Shown: in pieces, positions 33,953 to 45,552 of the stretch
Position numbering within the stretch: position 1 is the first letter of the stretch
How the letters are laid out: each line of letters begins with the position of its first letter
DNA from: Paraphaeosphaeria minitans
Lineage: Eukaryota > Ascomycota > Dothideomycetes > Pleosporales > Didymosphaeriaceae
Direction: 5' to 3'
Length of the DNA stretch: 64,000 bases
Assembly (NCBI GenBank): GCA_015832175.1
Contig: WJXW01000010.1
Span: 1,116,001-1,180,000, forward strand
Notes under the pieces: model-generated
The model's input: only the letters and a program-made list of their open reading frames with translations
What the model was told of the DNA's origin: nothing
The model's database searches: none
Translations under genes and position numbers: made by a program

Positions 33953-34735
33953 ATGGAGCGCTCGTTTCTCACTTTCACGCGATCGCTCTCACAATCCCTC
34001 CGCTCGCCCAAAGTCGCTGCGAGAAGCTTCTCAACGGCTTTGCGCCCTGCCGTATTGCCCCGGACTCCCACAAGACAACGCCGCTACCTCCACTCCACGC
34101 CTTCACATCATGAGGATCGTGCCCCGAGATCCCGGCGCGATTCGCCGTCCGATGAGGGCTCGCAGCCCGACTTTGCAGCTCTCGACGTACTGCGCAATAC
34201 CGTCCAGCCCGCGACTTCCATAGATGCATGTACCAGCGAGGGCTTCGCGCTGAACAACAACATGCGCATGGCCGGATGCGGCGTCCTACTCGTCGGTGGC
34301 GAAGCCTACCGCTGGCGACCATGGCTCAACCCACAGGGCCAAAAAGGGACTGTTGAGGAGGATGCAGCAAGAGAGGATGCAATGACGGGGCGGCTGCTGA
34401 ATGCGAAGGGCCAGTGGGAGGTCCCTGACGAGGCGTGGGGCCTGCTCGATATAGTATGGCCGAAGCCTGGTATGACAGCAGTATTCTATACATAAACTGA
34501 ACGCGAATTGACTAACATGCGTTTGGTAGATTTGCTGATCATCGGGACGGGGGCGCGCATCACGCCCATTGCGCCGGCGATGAGGCAATACCTGAACAGC
34601 CTGGGCATACGGCTTGACATCCAGGATACGAGGAACGCAGCAGCCCAGTTCAATCTGCTCGCGACGGAGCGCGGCGTGCAGCAGGTTGCTGCGGCGCTGA
34701 TACCGATTGGCTTCCGAGAGGCGCGGAAGGCTTGA
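33953..34735 (+). CDS. NDUFAF3-like (DUF498/Mth938-domain) mitochondrial complex I assembly factor
   Basis: Two exons, 33953-34469 and 34530-34735 (intron GTATGA...GACTAAC...TAG), 240 aa. The first ~60 residues are rich in Arg/Ser with no acidic residue, a mitochondrial targeting sequence. The folded part starts at ALDVLRNTVQPATSIDAC and carries the family pattern GFALNNNMRMAGCGVLLVGG, then PDEAWGLLDIVWPKPDLLII and GTGARITPIAPAMRQYLNSL. It ends in DTRNAAAQFNLLATERGVQQ and VAAALIPIG. NDUFAF3 acts early in building the Q module of NADH dehydrogenase in the matrix. Assignment is by domain pattern; the exact orthology is inferred. Confidence 0.85.
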
Positions 34736-35036
34736 TAATGACGAGTTGTGCATGAAGGTACCGGTCAGTCCCGCACCTTGTAAAACACTGTAGCACATTG
34801 TATACGACATGATGATGAGCTTCATAGACCATCGACCGCGGTGAGGCGCCTCTGGGTGTTTCACGTCGAGCAAAACATGCCCTTATTCCAAACTTGTGTT
34901 TCTTCCGCTTTGTGGCTGACGTGTTTGGGGGTATTACTTCCTGGATCACTTTCTACCAAATCACCCGCCACAACTACACCTAGCAAACGCAGGACCTCCC
35001 CCTTTCATATACCCGTGCTTTCCCCACGCATACCCC
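34736..35036. other. Intergenic region
   Basis: About 300 nt holding the 3' flank of the NDUFAF3-like gene and the 5' flank of the next ORF; nothing further seen. Confidence 0.35.
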
Positions 35037-35596
35037 ATGCACCTCACCCGACCTAGATTCATGAAATCCTCCTTCCGCAAGATGTGGGACAGCGCCGTGC
35101 GGTGGACTTTCCGCCCTTCCCCAACCCCCCCAGAAACCAAGGACGACGAGCAAGCGCCCGAGACAGGTCCTCGGAAACCCCCCACGCCCAAACGTACCAA
35201 AAAGCGCACGACGGACGCCCACGTCTTCACCGCACCCAGCCCAGCTTCGTACCAGCCCACACGCGGCGTGCCCTTCCTGCTCGTCCAAAAGGGAAAGAGC
35301 AAGCCCGTGGTGTCGGTCCCAGACGCGGCCATCTCTGGAAGCGCCGTCTTGGTGAAAGGCGGCGCGCTCAACACGCCCACTACCATGGCTCCCCCCGCCA
35401 CGGCCTCACCCGGTTCTATTTCCACTTTTTCTTATTCTTCTTCGTCGTCGTCGTCGTCATCGCTATCATTCCCGCCGGCGTCTCCGCTGCTGCTCCCTCC
35501 CGTCCGCAGTCCCAGCCCCGCTGCGCCATCGACCCCGTCGCCGTCGGAATCCGCACCGCTCGCTCCAGCATCACTTCAAGTCCCGACTTCAAACGA

Positions 35597-35629
<33 letters not shown>

Positions 35630-36350
35630 TACGACGCCGTCGCGCTACCCCGACCCGGATCCCGTGGCGGAAGCTTTCCTCGCGCCCGTGGAGACGCAGC
35701 TCCAGAGGCTGCGGCTGTCGCCTGCACCCGCGCCGAACATGCGCGCGTACTTTCCCACCATGAAGAGCCACATGCAGCTGGTGCGGGAGCGGCTAGAGCC
35801 CGTGGGTGCTTTTATCGTCGGGGAGGTGGGGAGGTTGGAGCGGGGGGGTGGGGACATGGAGATGAGGGCATGGTACGTTTTGATTCTGGTCGTCGTCCGA
35901 TGGGGGGAGGGAAGCGATGTGCATGTGCATGTGCAAGTGTGGCCTGTGTGGCCTGTGTTCGCGATCCCGGATGGCATGGGGATGGTGGACGGTAGTCTAC
36001 CTACCTACCGCTAACGAGAATGGATGGGTAGTCACTACATCGCGCTCCACCACTGGCCGCTGGCACCGACCCCGGGCGAGCCGACACATCTCCGCATCCA
36101 CGAAACGTACCGCAATGCGCTGTTCAAGCGTGCCCAGCTGGCTCTCCGGCCGAGCCCGTCGCAGGGACAACCACAACTACAATCACAACCACAACCACAA
36201 CCACCCGGCCAAGCCAGCGCCGACGACATGCCCGCCCTCCAACCCGCCGCAGACCCTCCGTCCCGCACGGAACGAGTCGATGCCGGGGACCGAGACGAGA
36301 ACATGCACGACGAGGATGGCGATGGCAGCAATGGCAGCGGTATGGACTAG
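35037..36350 (+). CDS. Hypothetical low-complexity protein
   Basis: Exons 35037-35872 and 36032-36350, 384 aa. The intron has a GTACGT donor, a CTAAC branch point and a TAG acceptor, which supports a real gene. The N-terminal half is basic then Pro/Ser/Ala-rich with runs of Ser (TCG/TCA codons near 35447-35462) and nine Ala (35601-35627). A possibly ordered core spans the junction: MRAYFPTMKSHMQLVRERLE, then GAFIVGEVGRLERGG, and across the splice HYIALHHWPLAPTP, IHETYRNALFKRAQLAL. The C-terminal part is Gln/Pro then Asp-rich. No known domain is recognised. The frame stays open after the TAG at 36348-36350 (see the next entry). Confidence 0.55.
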
Positions 36351-36581
36351 GATCTCGAGCCACGACTGCGACTGCGGATGGACATGGAGAGGGCGCAGGT
36401 GGAGGTGGAGGCACAGACGCAGGAACGGGTAAGTGCATCGCGGGACCACCACACATCCCCGTTTACGTCCCTGCTGCGGCGGGTGCGGTGTTGGATGCGG
36501 GCGTGGGCGCGGGTGGCCAGGTTTGGCGTCTTGGGGGCGGTGCTGGGTGTCGGGCTCGGGCTCGTGGTGTGCGGGACGTGA
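36351..36581 (+). other. In-frame extension after stop, ending in a hydrophobic anchor
   Basis: Directly after the TAG at 36348-36350 the same frame continues for 76 codons to a TGA at 36581. The extension has an Arg/Glu-rich start (DLEPRLRLRMDMERAQVEVE), a basic stretch and a hydrophobic end FGVLGAVLGVGLGLVVCGT that would form a tail anchor. Possible explanations: stop-codon readthrough, an unrecognised 80-nt intron (GTCGAT at about 36271 to the TAG) that removes the stop, or chance. A GTAAGT at 36429 also fits a splice donor, which weakens the coding case. Confidence 0.25.
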
Positions 36582-37215
36582 GCGTGAGGTGGGGAGTTGG
36601 GGTTTCATGGCACGGGTCGAGAAGCTGGTGCTGGTGCTGGGATGCCTCCGTCCGTTTCATTCATGTGATGCGATGCGCAGGAGTAGCTAGCGTTGGACTG
36701 TCTGGTTTTTCAAGTCCCATCACGGCATCCGTGTACAGCCAAGTTCTCACTCCACTCATTGTGGTAAAGATGCTCTCAAGGCGAGACCACGTCGTTTCCA
36801 AGATGATGTATATGGCATTCCGCTACGGCCCGGCCACGACTTGTCTAGCTAGCTAACCAGGGACTGCGCCCCCGCATGCTCCCTATCAGTAACAGGTCTG
36901 CACGATGCTCTCCCTGACGAGTTCTCTGCCAGGGCTTACAAAAAAAGAAACTTTCGCAATATGCCATAACCATAAGCAGAGACTCTGACCGGACCAGGAC
37001 CAACAAGAGAAAAAAGGGGGAGGGGATGAAAAAGCCGCTCCCCCCCGCCCCATGTCGAGCCTAAATGACGTCTTTGACCGACGCGATACTGAAGAGAAGG
37101 AGAAAGAAAGAAAGAGAAAAAAAAAAGATCTCAAAACGCCACCCATCACATCCCATGCATCTTTCGTGAACGAGTAATGACGTCAACGTCACCAGTCTCT
37201 GGTCAGGGCTGGTTG
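36582..37215. other. Convergent intergenic region
   Basis: About 630 nt between the 3' ends of convergent genes. It contains purine-rich stretches (37090-37130) and a perfect CRE-like palindrome TGACGTCA near 37178-37185, here in a 3' flank, so its function is doubtful. Confidence 0.35.
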
Positions 37216-39494
37216 TCATGTCGACACCTGCTCGCGGAGGCCGCTAGGCTCGGGCTTCTTGTGCCTTCGGCCGAGCAGCGTGGCGTTGTCCAGGCTGAGT
37301 TCGAAGGCGCCCTTGTTCTTGACCTGGCGCTTGGCGGCGGCGGCGACGGCGGGGGAATGCTGGCCGTAGCCACGTTCCTGACGTGCCGGCGCGGCGGTTT
37401 GCCGTGCCTGGGCGGCGGCGGAGAGCGAAGTGTTGCGCATCTTCTGCTCCATGGCGGAGACGTCTGATGCTTGCGACTTGGGCAGTTTCGCCGGGGGATG
37501 TTGCTGCGATGCGTCGTACGGGACGGACTCGGCCGTGAACTCATCATCCTCGTCCTCGTCCAGTGCGTTGAGAGAGTTGATGGCGTTTGCGCCCCGGTAG
37601 CCTTGCTTGAAGTTCTTTCTCCTCTTGCCCTCCTCTTCTTGTCGGTGCACCGCGTAACCAACGTCAAAGACTTCTCGCAGGTTGACAGCACCGGGAGAAC
37701 GGAAGTCCATACGCCTCGCTCCCGGTGACTCTAGGTGCGCAAAGTTCTGTCGAAGAGGGTCTCCACCGCTTCCTCCCTCGTACAAAGCCTGCTTTTCGCG
37801 CAGGATCGCCGGGGTTGCCAGTGGTGGCGCGTCGTGAGCTGCGTAGGTAAGTTCATCCGCTTCCCGCATCCAGGGGTGGTTCAAGAACTGGTTGATGTCG
37901 TAGCGCTTTTCGGGGTCAACGGTCAAGAGATGTGAAACCAAGTCCTGAGCAGACTTGGAGATGTCATCCCACCATGGCGACAGAAATGTATACTGGCCGC
38001 GTGCGACCTTCTCGGTAAGCGTCTGGATCGACTCGTCGTAGAATGGCGGGAAACCGCAGAGAAGTGTGTACAAGACACATCCGAGTGCCCACATGTCCAC
38101 GCTCTTGGAATACCTCTCATCCTTTACGATCTCAGGGGCAGTGTAACCGACCGTGCCACATGGTGTCATAGTCTGGCTGTCCCAGATGACCTTGGACAGA
38201 CCGAAATCCGCGATCTTGATCAGACCAATACCGCCGGCACCTGCACCTTTGACAAACTCACCCTCATCCGCCTTGTCCTCGTCATCAGGCCCCCGCGGCT
38301 TCGGGGTGCGAGTGGGGACAAAGGGGGTGGGGTAGAATAGAAGGTTCTCTGGCTTGATGTCACTGCAAGGGTGACGTCAGTGAATGGGGGCCTCGGCGGG
38401 TGGAGCTGGACGGAAACATACCGATGAACAACACCTGCCTCTTCGTGCAGGTACTGCAACGCTTTGGCCACCTGCTGGATGACGTGCCGTGACAGGTCCT
38501 CGCTAAAGTACGTCAGACGCACGATTTGGTGGAAAAGCTCGCCTCCGGGGCACAACTCCAGGACGAGGTAGTAGTATTGGCGGGACTCGGAGAAGTCGAT
38601 GAGCTTGACGATGTTGGGGTGGTCCAGCTGGCGCATGATCTGCACTTCCTTGAGAATGTTTGCTCTCTGTAGGTCATTACGTCAGTGTCTACCTCGCGAA
38701 CCACGTGCTGGGGAGAGGCTGATGCTGCCGGGGCCGCGCATGAGACTCGTATAGTATGCGCACCTCGACCGTTTTCGGTGCCTTCTTGAAGTCCGGATGC
38801 ATATGGTTATCGCCCTACATCGAAACCAAGTGTTGGTAACTGCCACTCGCTATCGCACCAACCGAAGCTTCGTGACACGGGGACGGGGATGAAGGAAAAA
38901 CGGGCATGGGCAGGCAGGGGCAGGTTCACCGGAGGGGGCACTAACCTGGCTGGAGTTCATCTCGAACTTGCGTACGACCTTGATGGCGACCTCGCCGTGC
39001 TGGCCGTCGTTGTCGCGTGCGCGGTAGACGTTGCTGAAGGCGCCGTCGCCCATCTTCTCGACCAGCGTCCATCGCTCGAGGCCGGGGTACTTGGGCAGCT
39101 TGCCCATGGCTTCACGCTCCTCGGCAACGATGCGCTCGAGCACGGTGGGGTCAATGTCTCTGCTCTTTGTGCCGGCTGCGGCAGTGGCCTGCTGCCTCTG
39201 CTTGTCGCCTGCGCGATCGGCGGCTACGTGCCCGGCCTTTGCGGCGATGTTGCGGTTGTCGACGGCGCCGACGGAGAAGTCGCCGTGGGGGGCGACAACG
39301 TGCTCCTTCTGTGCCTGGTGCATGACGGGCTCGCTGATGCCGGCATGGTGGGGCTCTGGGTGGTGGTTATGGCGCTGGGGCTGGTGCTGTGCGTGGACGT
39401 TGGACACGTTGGTCGTGGGCTCGCCGTGGGCGGCGTTTCCCCGCGCCTGCTTGCCATGGCGCAGGAAGTTCTTGAAATTCTGTATTGCGGCCAT
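37216..39494 (-). CDS. CAMK-group Ser/Thr kinase of the Rck2/Srk1 (MAPKAP-like) type
   Basis: Exons 39494-38946, 38814-38764 (51 nt), 38666-38422 and 38362-37216, 663 aa. The N-terminal 140 residues are His/Gln/Ala-rich and disordered. Kinase domain from RWTLVEKMGDGAFSNVY: Lys172 in VAIKVV, HRD 281-283 in VVHRDIKPENLLF, then an insertion of about 40 acidic/Pro-rich residues before ADFGLS (Asp334). The activation loop is TMTPCGTVGYTAPE, and FLSPWWDDISKSAQDLV with YDINQFLNHPW closes the domain. The C-terminal block ending VHRQEEEGKRRKNFKQGYRG, with the insertion before DFG, is characteristic of yeast Rck2 and fission-yeast Srk1. These are effector kinases phosphorylated by the stress MAPK Hog1/Sty1. 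The orthology is strong by pattern; regulation by a Hog1-type MAPK is inferred. Confidence 0.93.
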
Positions 39495-39945
39495 CTTAGT
39501 TTAGTCGTGTGCGTGCGTGCGTGCGGCTTGAAAAAAAAGGGGAGGGGAGGAGGTCGTAGGGAATTTTGAAAGGTTGAGGTTGAGGGCGAGGGCGGGGTAG
39601 GTAGCGCTCAAAGAGGCGCTGTGAAGGGAAGCTAGCGGAGGCAGTGAAGCAGTCCGGAGCAGGCAGGGCGGAGTGGCAGTTGGGATGGCGAGAATGGGCA
39701 GCAGAAGCACGCTTGGGGCCTCGTTGAGGTCATGCAGTGCAGCGCCCTGGCGACGCTGGCCTCCAGAACAAGGTGTTCTGGGGTGGTGCTGTGGTGCTGG
39801 GGTGCTGCGTCATTGTCCGTGGCCCGTGCCCGTGGCCGATGACGCTGCGCTCGACATCATCATAGCCAGAAGCGCGCCCACTGCGTCCAGCCTACGCCAT
39901 CAATCAAACAGTCCACGCTGGGTGTGCCCCTGCTGCTCCGAGATT

Positions 39946-39984
39946 GGAATGGAATGGAATGGAATGGAATGGAATGGAATGGAA
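39946..39984. repeat. Pentamer microsatellite (GGAAT)n, about 8 copies
   Basis: Eight uninterrupted TGGAA units, then decay into AAATAAAATAG. It sits immediately before a 45-nt minisatellite that shares the AATGGAAAT sequence, so the longer unit may have grown from this array. Confidence 0.9.
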
Positions 39985-40012
39985 ATAAAATAGAATAGAG
40001 TGGTCTCCAAGG

Positions 40013-40199
40013 CAATGGAAATAGACTTCAATGAACTGCGATGAAATAGACTTGAATGCAATGAAATAGACTTCAATGAAATGCGATGAGATAGACTTCA
40101 ATGCAATGAAATAGACTTCGATGAAATGCGATGAGATAGACTTCAATGCAATGAAATAGACTTCGATGAAATGCGATGAGATAGACTTCAATGCAATGG
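40013..40199. repeat. 45-nt minisatellite, about 4 copies
   Basis: A 45-nt unit built from two related halves, GAAATAGACTTCGATGAAAT and GAGATAGACTTCAATGCAAT, repeated about four times with few differences. The period is a multiple of three, so on the minus strand it keeps one frame open as a 15-residue repeat (core HFIEVYFIALKSISS). Confidence 0.9.
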
Positions 40200-40631
40200 A
40201 ACGGCCTGAGCGGGCGGCGCAACTCACCTCAATCACAGCCATCCTGCTGCGTCTGCGTCTGTCTGCGTCTGCGTCTGCGCCTTGCCGGTGGCGCTGGAAT
40301 AGCATACGCTCGCGGCCGTTCTCGCCTGAGAGCCCACTTCAGCGCTCGCTTACGGGAGCAGTATGCCGTGTTACGTCGAGGAGGGAAGATGACGGGGGAC
40401 GGGAGATGATCTTGCAGCGGGCCCCGTAGCGCTCGCTGTGCAAGGGTGGACGGCTGGATGATATGGCGCTGGGGAGGGGGGGAACGCAGAGGTGCAGACG
40501 GTCGTGATCGCTGGCAGGGCTGCGTCGATGATGGGCAGTGCGTCGATGAGTTCCACGATGGGTCTTGGGATCGTGATGCTGCGGGTTCTTGGGGTGATTT
40601 TTGGTGATTGATTTCTGGTGTGATACGCCTT

Positions 40632-40730
40632 GTGCTGGTGACGCTGGTGCTGATGATGCTGGTGCTGGTGCTGGTGACGCTGGTGCTGGTGCTGGTGACG
40701 CTGGTGCTGGTGCTGGTGACGCTGGTGCTT
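40632..40730. repeat. 21-nt minisatellite of GCTGGT hexamers
   Basis: Units GACGCTGGTGCTGGTGCTGG(T) of 21 nt, about four copies plus partials. Open in several frames (plus strand DAGAGAG; minus strand HQHQRHQ) purely from composition. Confidence 0.88.
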
Positions 40731-42163
40731 ACTGGCGGTGTCGGCAAACGGCGCAGAAGAGGCTAAAAAAGAAAAAAAAAAAACCACGAGCCGGACAAAG
40801 GCAGGAGAGACAGTAGGTACCTAGATAATATGTGCTGTGCTGTGCACTGCTCTGGTTGCGAGGCCGGCGGTAACGCGGCGGACGGCTTCTCCGGCATAGC
40901 CACCAAGGCTCCTCTATCGTGAGTGCCTCCTCAGCTGCTGCTGCCAGAGGTCCCCTCAACACACGCTACTGTGGTAGACGCCGGCGGTGGCGCCACCACG
41001 CGAAACTACTTGCAGCCGACATGCTCGCCTGCCTGACGCTCTGCTGCTGCCGTCCGTTTCGAAGCGACAGGCCCAGCCTCGTAACTACCCTGAGCCTGAG
41101 GGCTTCACGCGCTGACACGGTCGTCGACTGTGCAGTGTGCGTCGGGAAGAAGAGGCTCCCCTCACGGCTCTGCATGCTCGTCTGCCCACCCACTCCAGAC
41201 TCCAACTTCGGTGTTTTTTTTTGGGGCGGGCGCGCGCATCCCATGCAGGGTCTCGGCCGATGACATCACCACTAGCGCGGTGGGGCAAGAGGCGAGAGGT
41301 CGTAGTCCCTATTATTTTTGCTCTGGCCCGCCGCATTTGAAACACACGACGCACCCACGGTTGGGGCCAACAGCAGCCCACATCGCCTGCCCTCGGCCGC
41401 TTGCACTCGATGCCTGTAGACTAGACTGGACTAGACTAGACTAGACCATCTACCTACCTGCTCCCTCGATAAATGGATGCCGCCGCCGCCTTGGAAGTTC
41501 CATCTTGACACCACCATGACGGTGCTGACTGTTGCTAGACGAGATGACTCGGCCGTCCCCCCGTGCAGGAGGGCCCGGCTAGTGCGCAGTCCGGCTGCGC
41601 GTAGCCTCACCGGAGCCACACGTGTCGGTACGAGCCTGCCTAGAGAAAGCAAGCAAGCCTACGTAGCTGCCTAGAGCCTCTGTATATTTTGTAGGTATTG
41701 TACCGTGGAGTGCGGTCCGACAGGAGAACCGCCGGTATGGTCTTGATCATGAAGCGTCATTCATTCATTCGTCTCCGCTCCCGCGCCCCCTTGCTACCCT
41801 CCACTCTCATGACCACCACTTACTACCCATCACCCGCCTACATACCCACACCCACACCCACCTACATACCCACACCCATGCCAAAACCCCGTATTATACA
41901 ATTCCCACCCCACGGGATGCTCAACCAGAATGTATGTAGCGAAAAAAAAAAGAGAGGGTGCCAAACATAGCATAACGTAGCGTAACAGAACAGAACAGAA
42001 CACAGCCAGCCGTGACATCATATACTCATGAATCCATCTCCTCTCAAAAAAAAAAAAAAGTAAAAAGAAGAAAAAATAAAGTCACAGACTAAATGCTGTA
42101 CGCCAACATACCCCAGAATCTAGAGAGGAAGAAAAAAAAAGATGAAAGCGCCACAAAGTGACC

Positions 42164-45100
42164 CTAGGTATGGATGTGCGTCCCACCCGGCGTCCCAGGC
42201 TCGACGTACCACCTCCCACCGATGCTTTTCCTCAACGCTTCCCGCCTTCTTTCCGCCCTCCTCTCTCGGAACCGCTCCTTCACGCCGCTCAGCCCAATGT
42301 ACTGGACCTGCATGTTCTTCAAGCCGGGGATCGTCTTGCCCTGTCGCCAGGTTCCGCGGTCGGTGCGGCGTCTGGGTCGTTCCAGCGTGAGCGTACTCGA
42401 CGACGCCATCGACGCGCCCGACGGTCGTTTGTGGACGCGCGCAGACTGTGTGCGACGGAATGAAAACGTGTGCGGGTGAAGGAGAATGTTGGGCGCTTCG
42501 CGTTTGGGCCAGCGATCCGACATGCTGCGTAAAGGGAGATTGATCTGAGGCTTACGCCTGGTGGTGCCCGATCTTTCGACGCCGAGAGAGTTACCCATAA
42601 GGAAACCATTGGGCTTCCTGACTTTGTTGGTCAGCCGCCGGCTCAGAGCGCCTACTCTCTTTCGTGGCGAGGGCGGCTCGGAATCCGAGTCTTCCATGTC
42701 GCTCGTGTCTCCACCGGGCGGCAGGATGTCATCGTTTTCGGATTCACTATCGTCAAAATCGTCCCAGAAGCCGCGCGGGCGCCAGAACGGATGTAAACTG
42801 CCGTCTTCGTCGTTGACTGAAGGTATTTGGAGCTGGCCATGGCCGTGGTGTGAGACGCTGGCAGGCCGACCGCGCATGCTAGACGCACGGGCAAGGAAAG
42901 GCGATATGAGGTTGTCTGAATAGCGCCGTGCGCGTTGCTTCAGCGAGAGGCGACGTTGCGGATGCGAGTCAGATCGCTTTGGTGGACCTGGCGGGGCTGG
43001 CACAAGTTCTCTTTCCAGTTCCTCAGCAGGGGTGGGCGGAATGAATTTAATGACGGGCGGCTCCGGTGCCGTACGAGGGTTCTTGAGCGGCGAGTCAACC
43101 GCCGTAAAAGTAGGGAGATCGATCTGCATAGGAGGAGTGGAAGGTACAAAGGTGAGAGTTGGCTTCGAGAGCTGCGTCTGGGGACCTTCGCTCGCGTCAA
43201 CGAAAAGCGGCGTAGAAGGTTCTTCGAGCTCCTCTACGTCAGGTATAGCAAAATGGGCTTGAGGTTGTTGACTTGCTCGCGCGTATTGTTGCACAACCGT
43301 TACAGAATTGTTATTATGAGGATAGATGCTCACAGCCGTTGCTTCGCTGACCTCGATGGGCGTGTCAGATAACTGGGAGAAAGGTGTCGTTTGTGAGAAA
43401 AGATGTCGAGCCATGGCGTGTTCATCGGTCCTTGAAGTGGATCTGTCGAAACTTACGCGACCGTTCTCGTCGGTGTGAAAAGAATGTCGTTCACGGCTAG
43501 CTCGGGGATGTGCTTCTGATTGAAGACCGTCTAAGCCGGGTCGCGGGATGGCGTCCCGCGAGTGCGACGTGCGATCCTGGCTGAATGAGCTTCGTCGTCT
43601 CTCTTCCGAACATCCACGCGTAGACACTGATTCTCGGCGCGCGGTCGGTGACGCTTCATTAGATGACGCTCGCGGCTTCGGGGTTTCCTGGGCCTGCGGT
43701 GATCCGATGGCCATAGGTCGGGGAGTTTCGTTGGACGCTAGCAGGTGGCGCACCCTATCGAGCATCGCAGACGAAGCATGAGTGTCCTGCGGGTCCGGGT
43801 CGTGTACCTCACATTCTTCCTTTCCAAGTTCATCCGTATGCTGGATGGGTAGCTCCAACGGGATTTCGGGGAGAGATTTGTTGACATCCGGCGTTGCATG
43901 GGGTGCTGTGTCTTTGCGTGTCGGTGCTTTCTCACGGATCAGCTTTGGGGGCAGCAGGTCGTGCACATTCTCGACATGCGAGGATGGCGAGGCTGCTTCT
44001 ACGTGCACTAGCCTTGACGATATCTTCCGTTCGCGTTTGGGGCTAGGGCTCGCGGGCGGTGACATGTCGAACGTGCTACGCGATATAGAGGGGGTATATG
44101 CACGTGTGCCAGCCTCAGGCGCAGATGCGATACGTTTGTGAGAAGGCGTGTGTCGGGTTGCGGAGTTTGACCGGCTCATGATATCGGCCGCCGGTTGTAG
44201 TACGCTTTTGATCGATCGTTGATGAGCTAGAGTGACCGCCGCACTTTCTTCTGCACGCTGTCGGAGAGATGCTGGCGTGGCCGTGCGGTCGTACATGGTA
44301 GCAGAATCGGAACTGATGCGATTCCTCCTGTCATTGATGCTCGCTTTTTTGTGGACGAGTCGATGCAGCGGCAGGTCGTCGGCCCGCATAGATGTCCGCG
44401 AGTGAGTGGTGGATCCATGTTCCTTGGGTGAGTCTGGATCGCGCCTGTATGCCAGGTTCTTTCCGGAATGGCGCAGAGTGTGCCGTCTCTGTGATTTTGG
44501 AGGTGTGATGACGACCATTGCCTCCACCACGGTTGATGACATGGACGAGGTGGAGAAGCGCTTCTGGTCAGGTTCGCTGTTTCGCGCATCCACAACTTCG
44601 ATCGGCCAATTGATTGCCTTTGCAAAGTTGTCGACGGAGGATGTGTGCGGACTGCGCCTGCTTGCCTCGACGCGCTCGCGAAGACTGGAGCTGTGCCGTG
44701 GTGTCGATGCAGCTATAGGGGATACCGCTGGAGAGGAAGGCCTAGGGGCATGCAGCTTCTTCGGTGACGGCTTTGCGTTCCGCTTTCTGCGCACAGTCAC
44801 ATTGCGCATCAGATTTGTGTCCCATTCCCTGTTTGGCACATCCTCCACATCCACGTCACCCAGACTATTCAGCCCGTTTTCAAACTTCTTTGCCTCAGTG
44901 TCGAGCGGGGCCTCGACGACGGTATTTCTCGGAGTAACATCATCTTCCCCGCGCTCAAATGCTAGTCCTAACCCCCGTTCTCTTCCACAACGCTCAATCG
45001 CGGGCCCAGCGGGGTGCTCGATCGGCTCTCCGCTTCAGACGAGATGGGCTCTTCTCTGGCAGTCGTGAAGGATTCGGCGCGGGACGAGGGATATGTACAA

Positions 45101-45552
45101 GGAACAGGGCGCTCCGGCGTCGTCATGGATGCGGTGGCTCCTCTAGGTGGACTGGGGTCAGGCGTGGGAGGGCTGCGCTGGTTGACGGGGGTACTCAGGG
45201 TCGATTTGCGCGACGTCAGCGAGACGACCGCGTCGTCTACATGGGGTGGAGGATTGTAATCGGTCGCAGGTAGCCCGTCTTGCGAATTCGAAGGTGGCGT
45301 TGGCGGAAATCCACTCTCTGCTCCGTTAGGAGCTACAGCTGGAGGATCCAGGGGTGACAGTGTTTGAAGCTCGTTGCTGGCCTGCGACTCGGTCTCATCG
45401 TCTTGCCACAGCGTGTGTTCCTTGGATGCAGCAGGTTCAAGCCTGCGGTGGTCGTCGCTCCGGCGCGGAAGCGGCTTATGGGTGCGAAGGTTGGGCGATG
45501 CGGTAAATGAGGATCCGAGCAGAGCATAAGCATCCGAGGGCGATTCGAACAT
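42164..45552 (-). CDS. Large disordered Ser/Arg-rich protein, split by a one-base frameshift
   Basis: The first part (45552 to about 44977) begins MFESPSDAYALLGSSF and reaches LSVVEENGG then a stop. The second part is open from there to 42164. At the C5 run 44972-44976, one more base joins RLSVVEENGG to LGLAFERGEDDVTP and the product becomes exactly 1130 codons; without it, the second ORF would start at the Met at 44854. The protein is rich in Ser, Thr, Pro and Arg with many RxxS phosphosite-like motifs. The most ordered part is the C-terminus: KVRKPNGFLMGNSLGVERSG, RSMSDRWPKREAPNILLHPH, IPGLKNMQVQYIGLSGVKER, and RKSIGGRWYVEPGTPGG. I recognise no domain. Nothing indicates two genes, since neither part has a separate terminator or promoter space. 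Confidence 0.7.

Larger units (their letters stand above)
39495..42163. other. Repeat-rich intergenic region
   Basis: About 2.7 kb without a supported gene, between two minus-strand genes. It contains a GGAAT pentamer array (39946-39984), a 45-nt minisatellite (about 40013-40199), a 21-nt minisatellite (about 40632-40730), GACTA repeats near 41418-41446, ACCCAC repeats near 41843-41880 and several A runs of 9-13 (41942-42135). Long frames here, on both strands, are created by the repeats. Confidence 0.6.

Noticed and set aside
37178..37185. CRE palindrome TGACGTCA as a promoter element
   Set aside because: It lies between two convergent 3' ends, so no promoter is expected there; an 8-mer by chance is plausible.
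39946..39984. GGAAT array as vertebrate satellite contamination
   Set aside because: Only about eight units, continuous with fungal flanks and a related 45-nt repeat; a local slippage origin is simpler.
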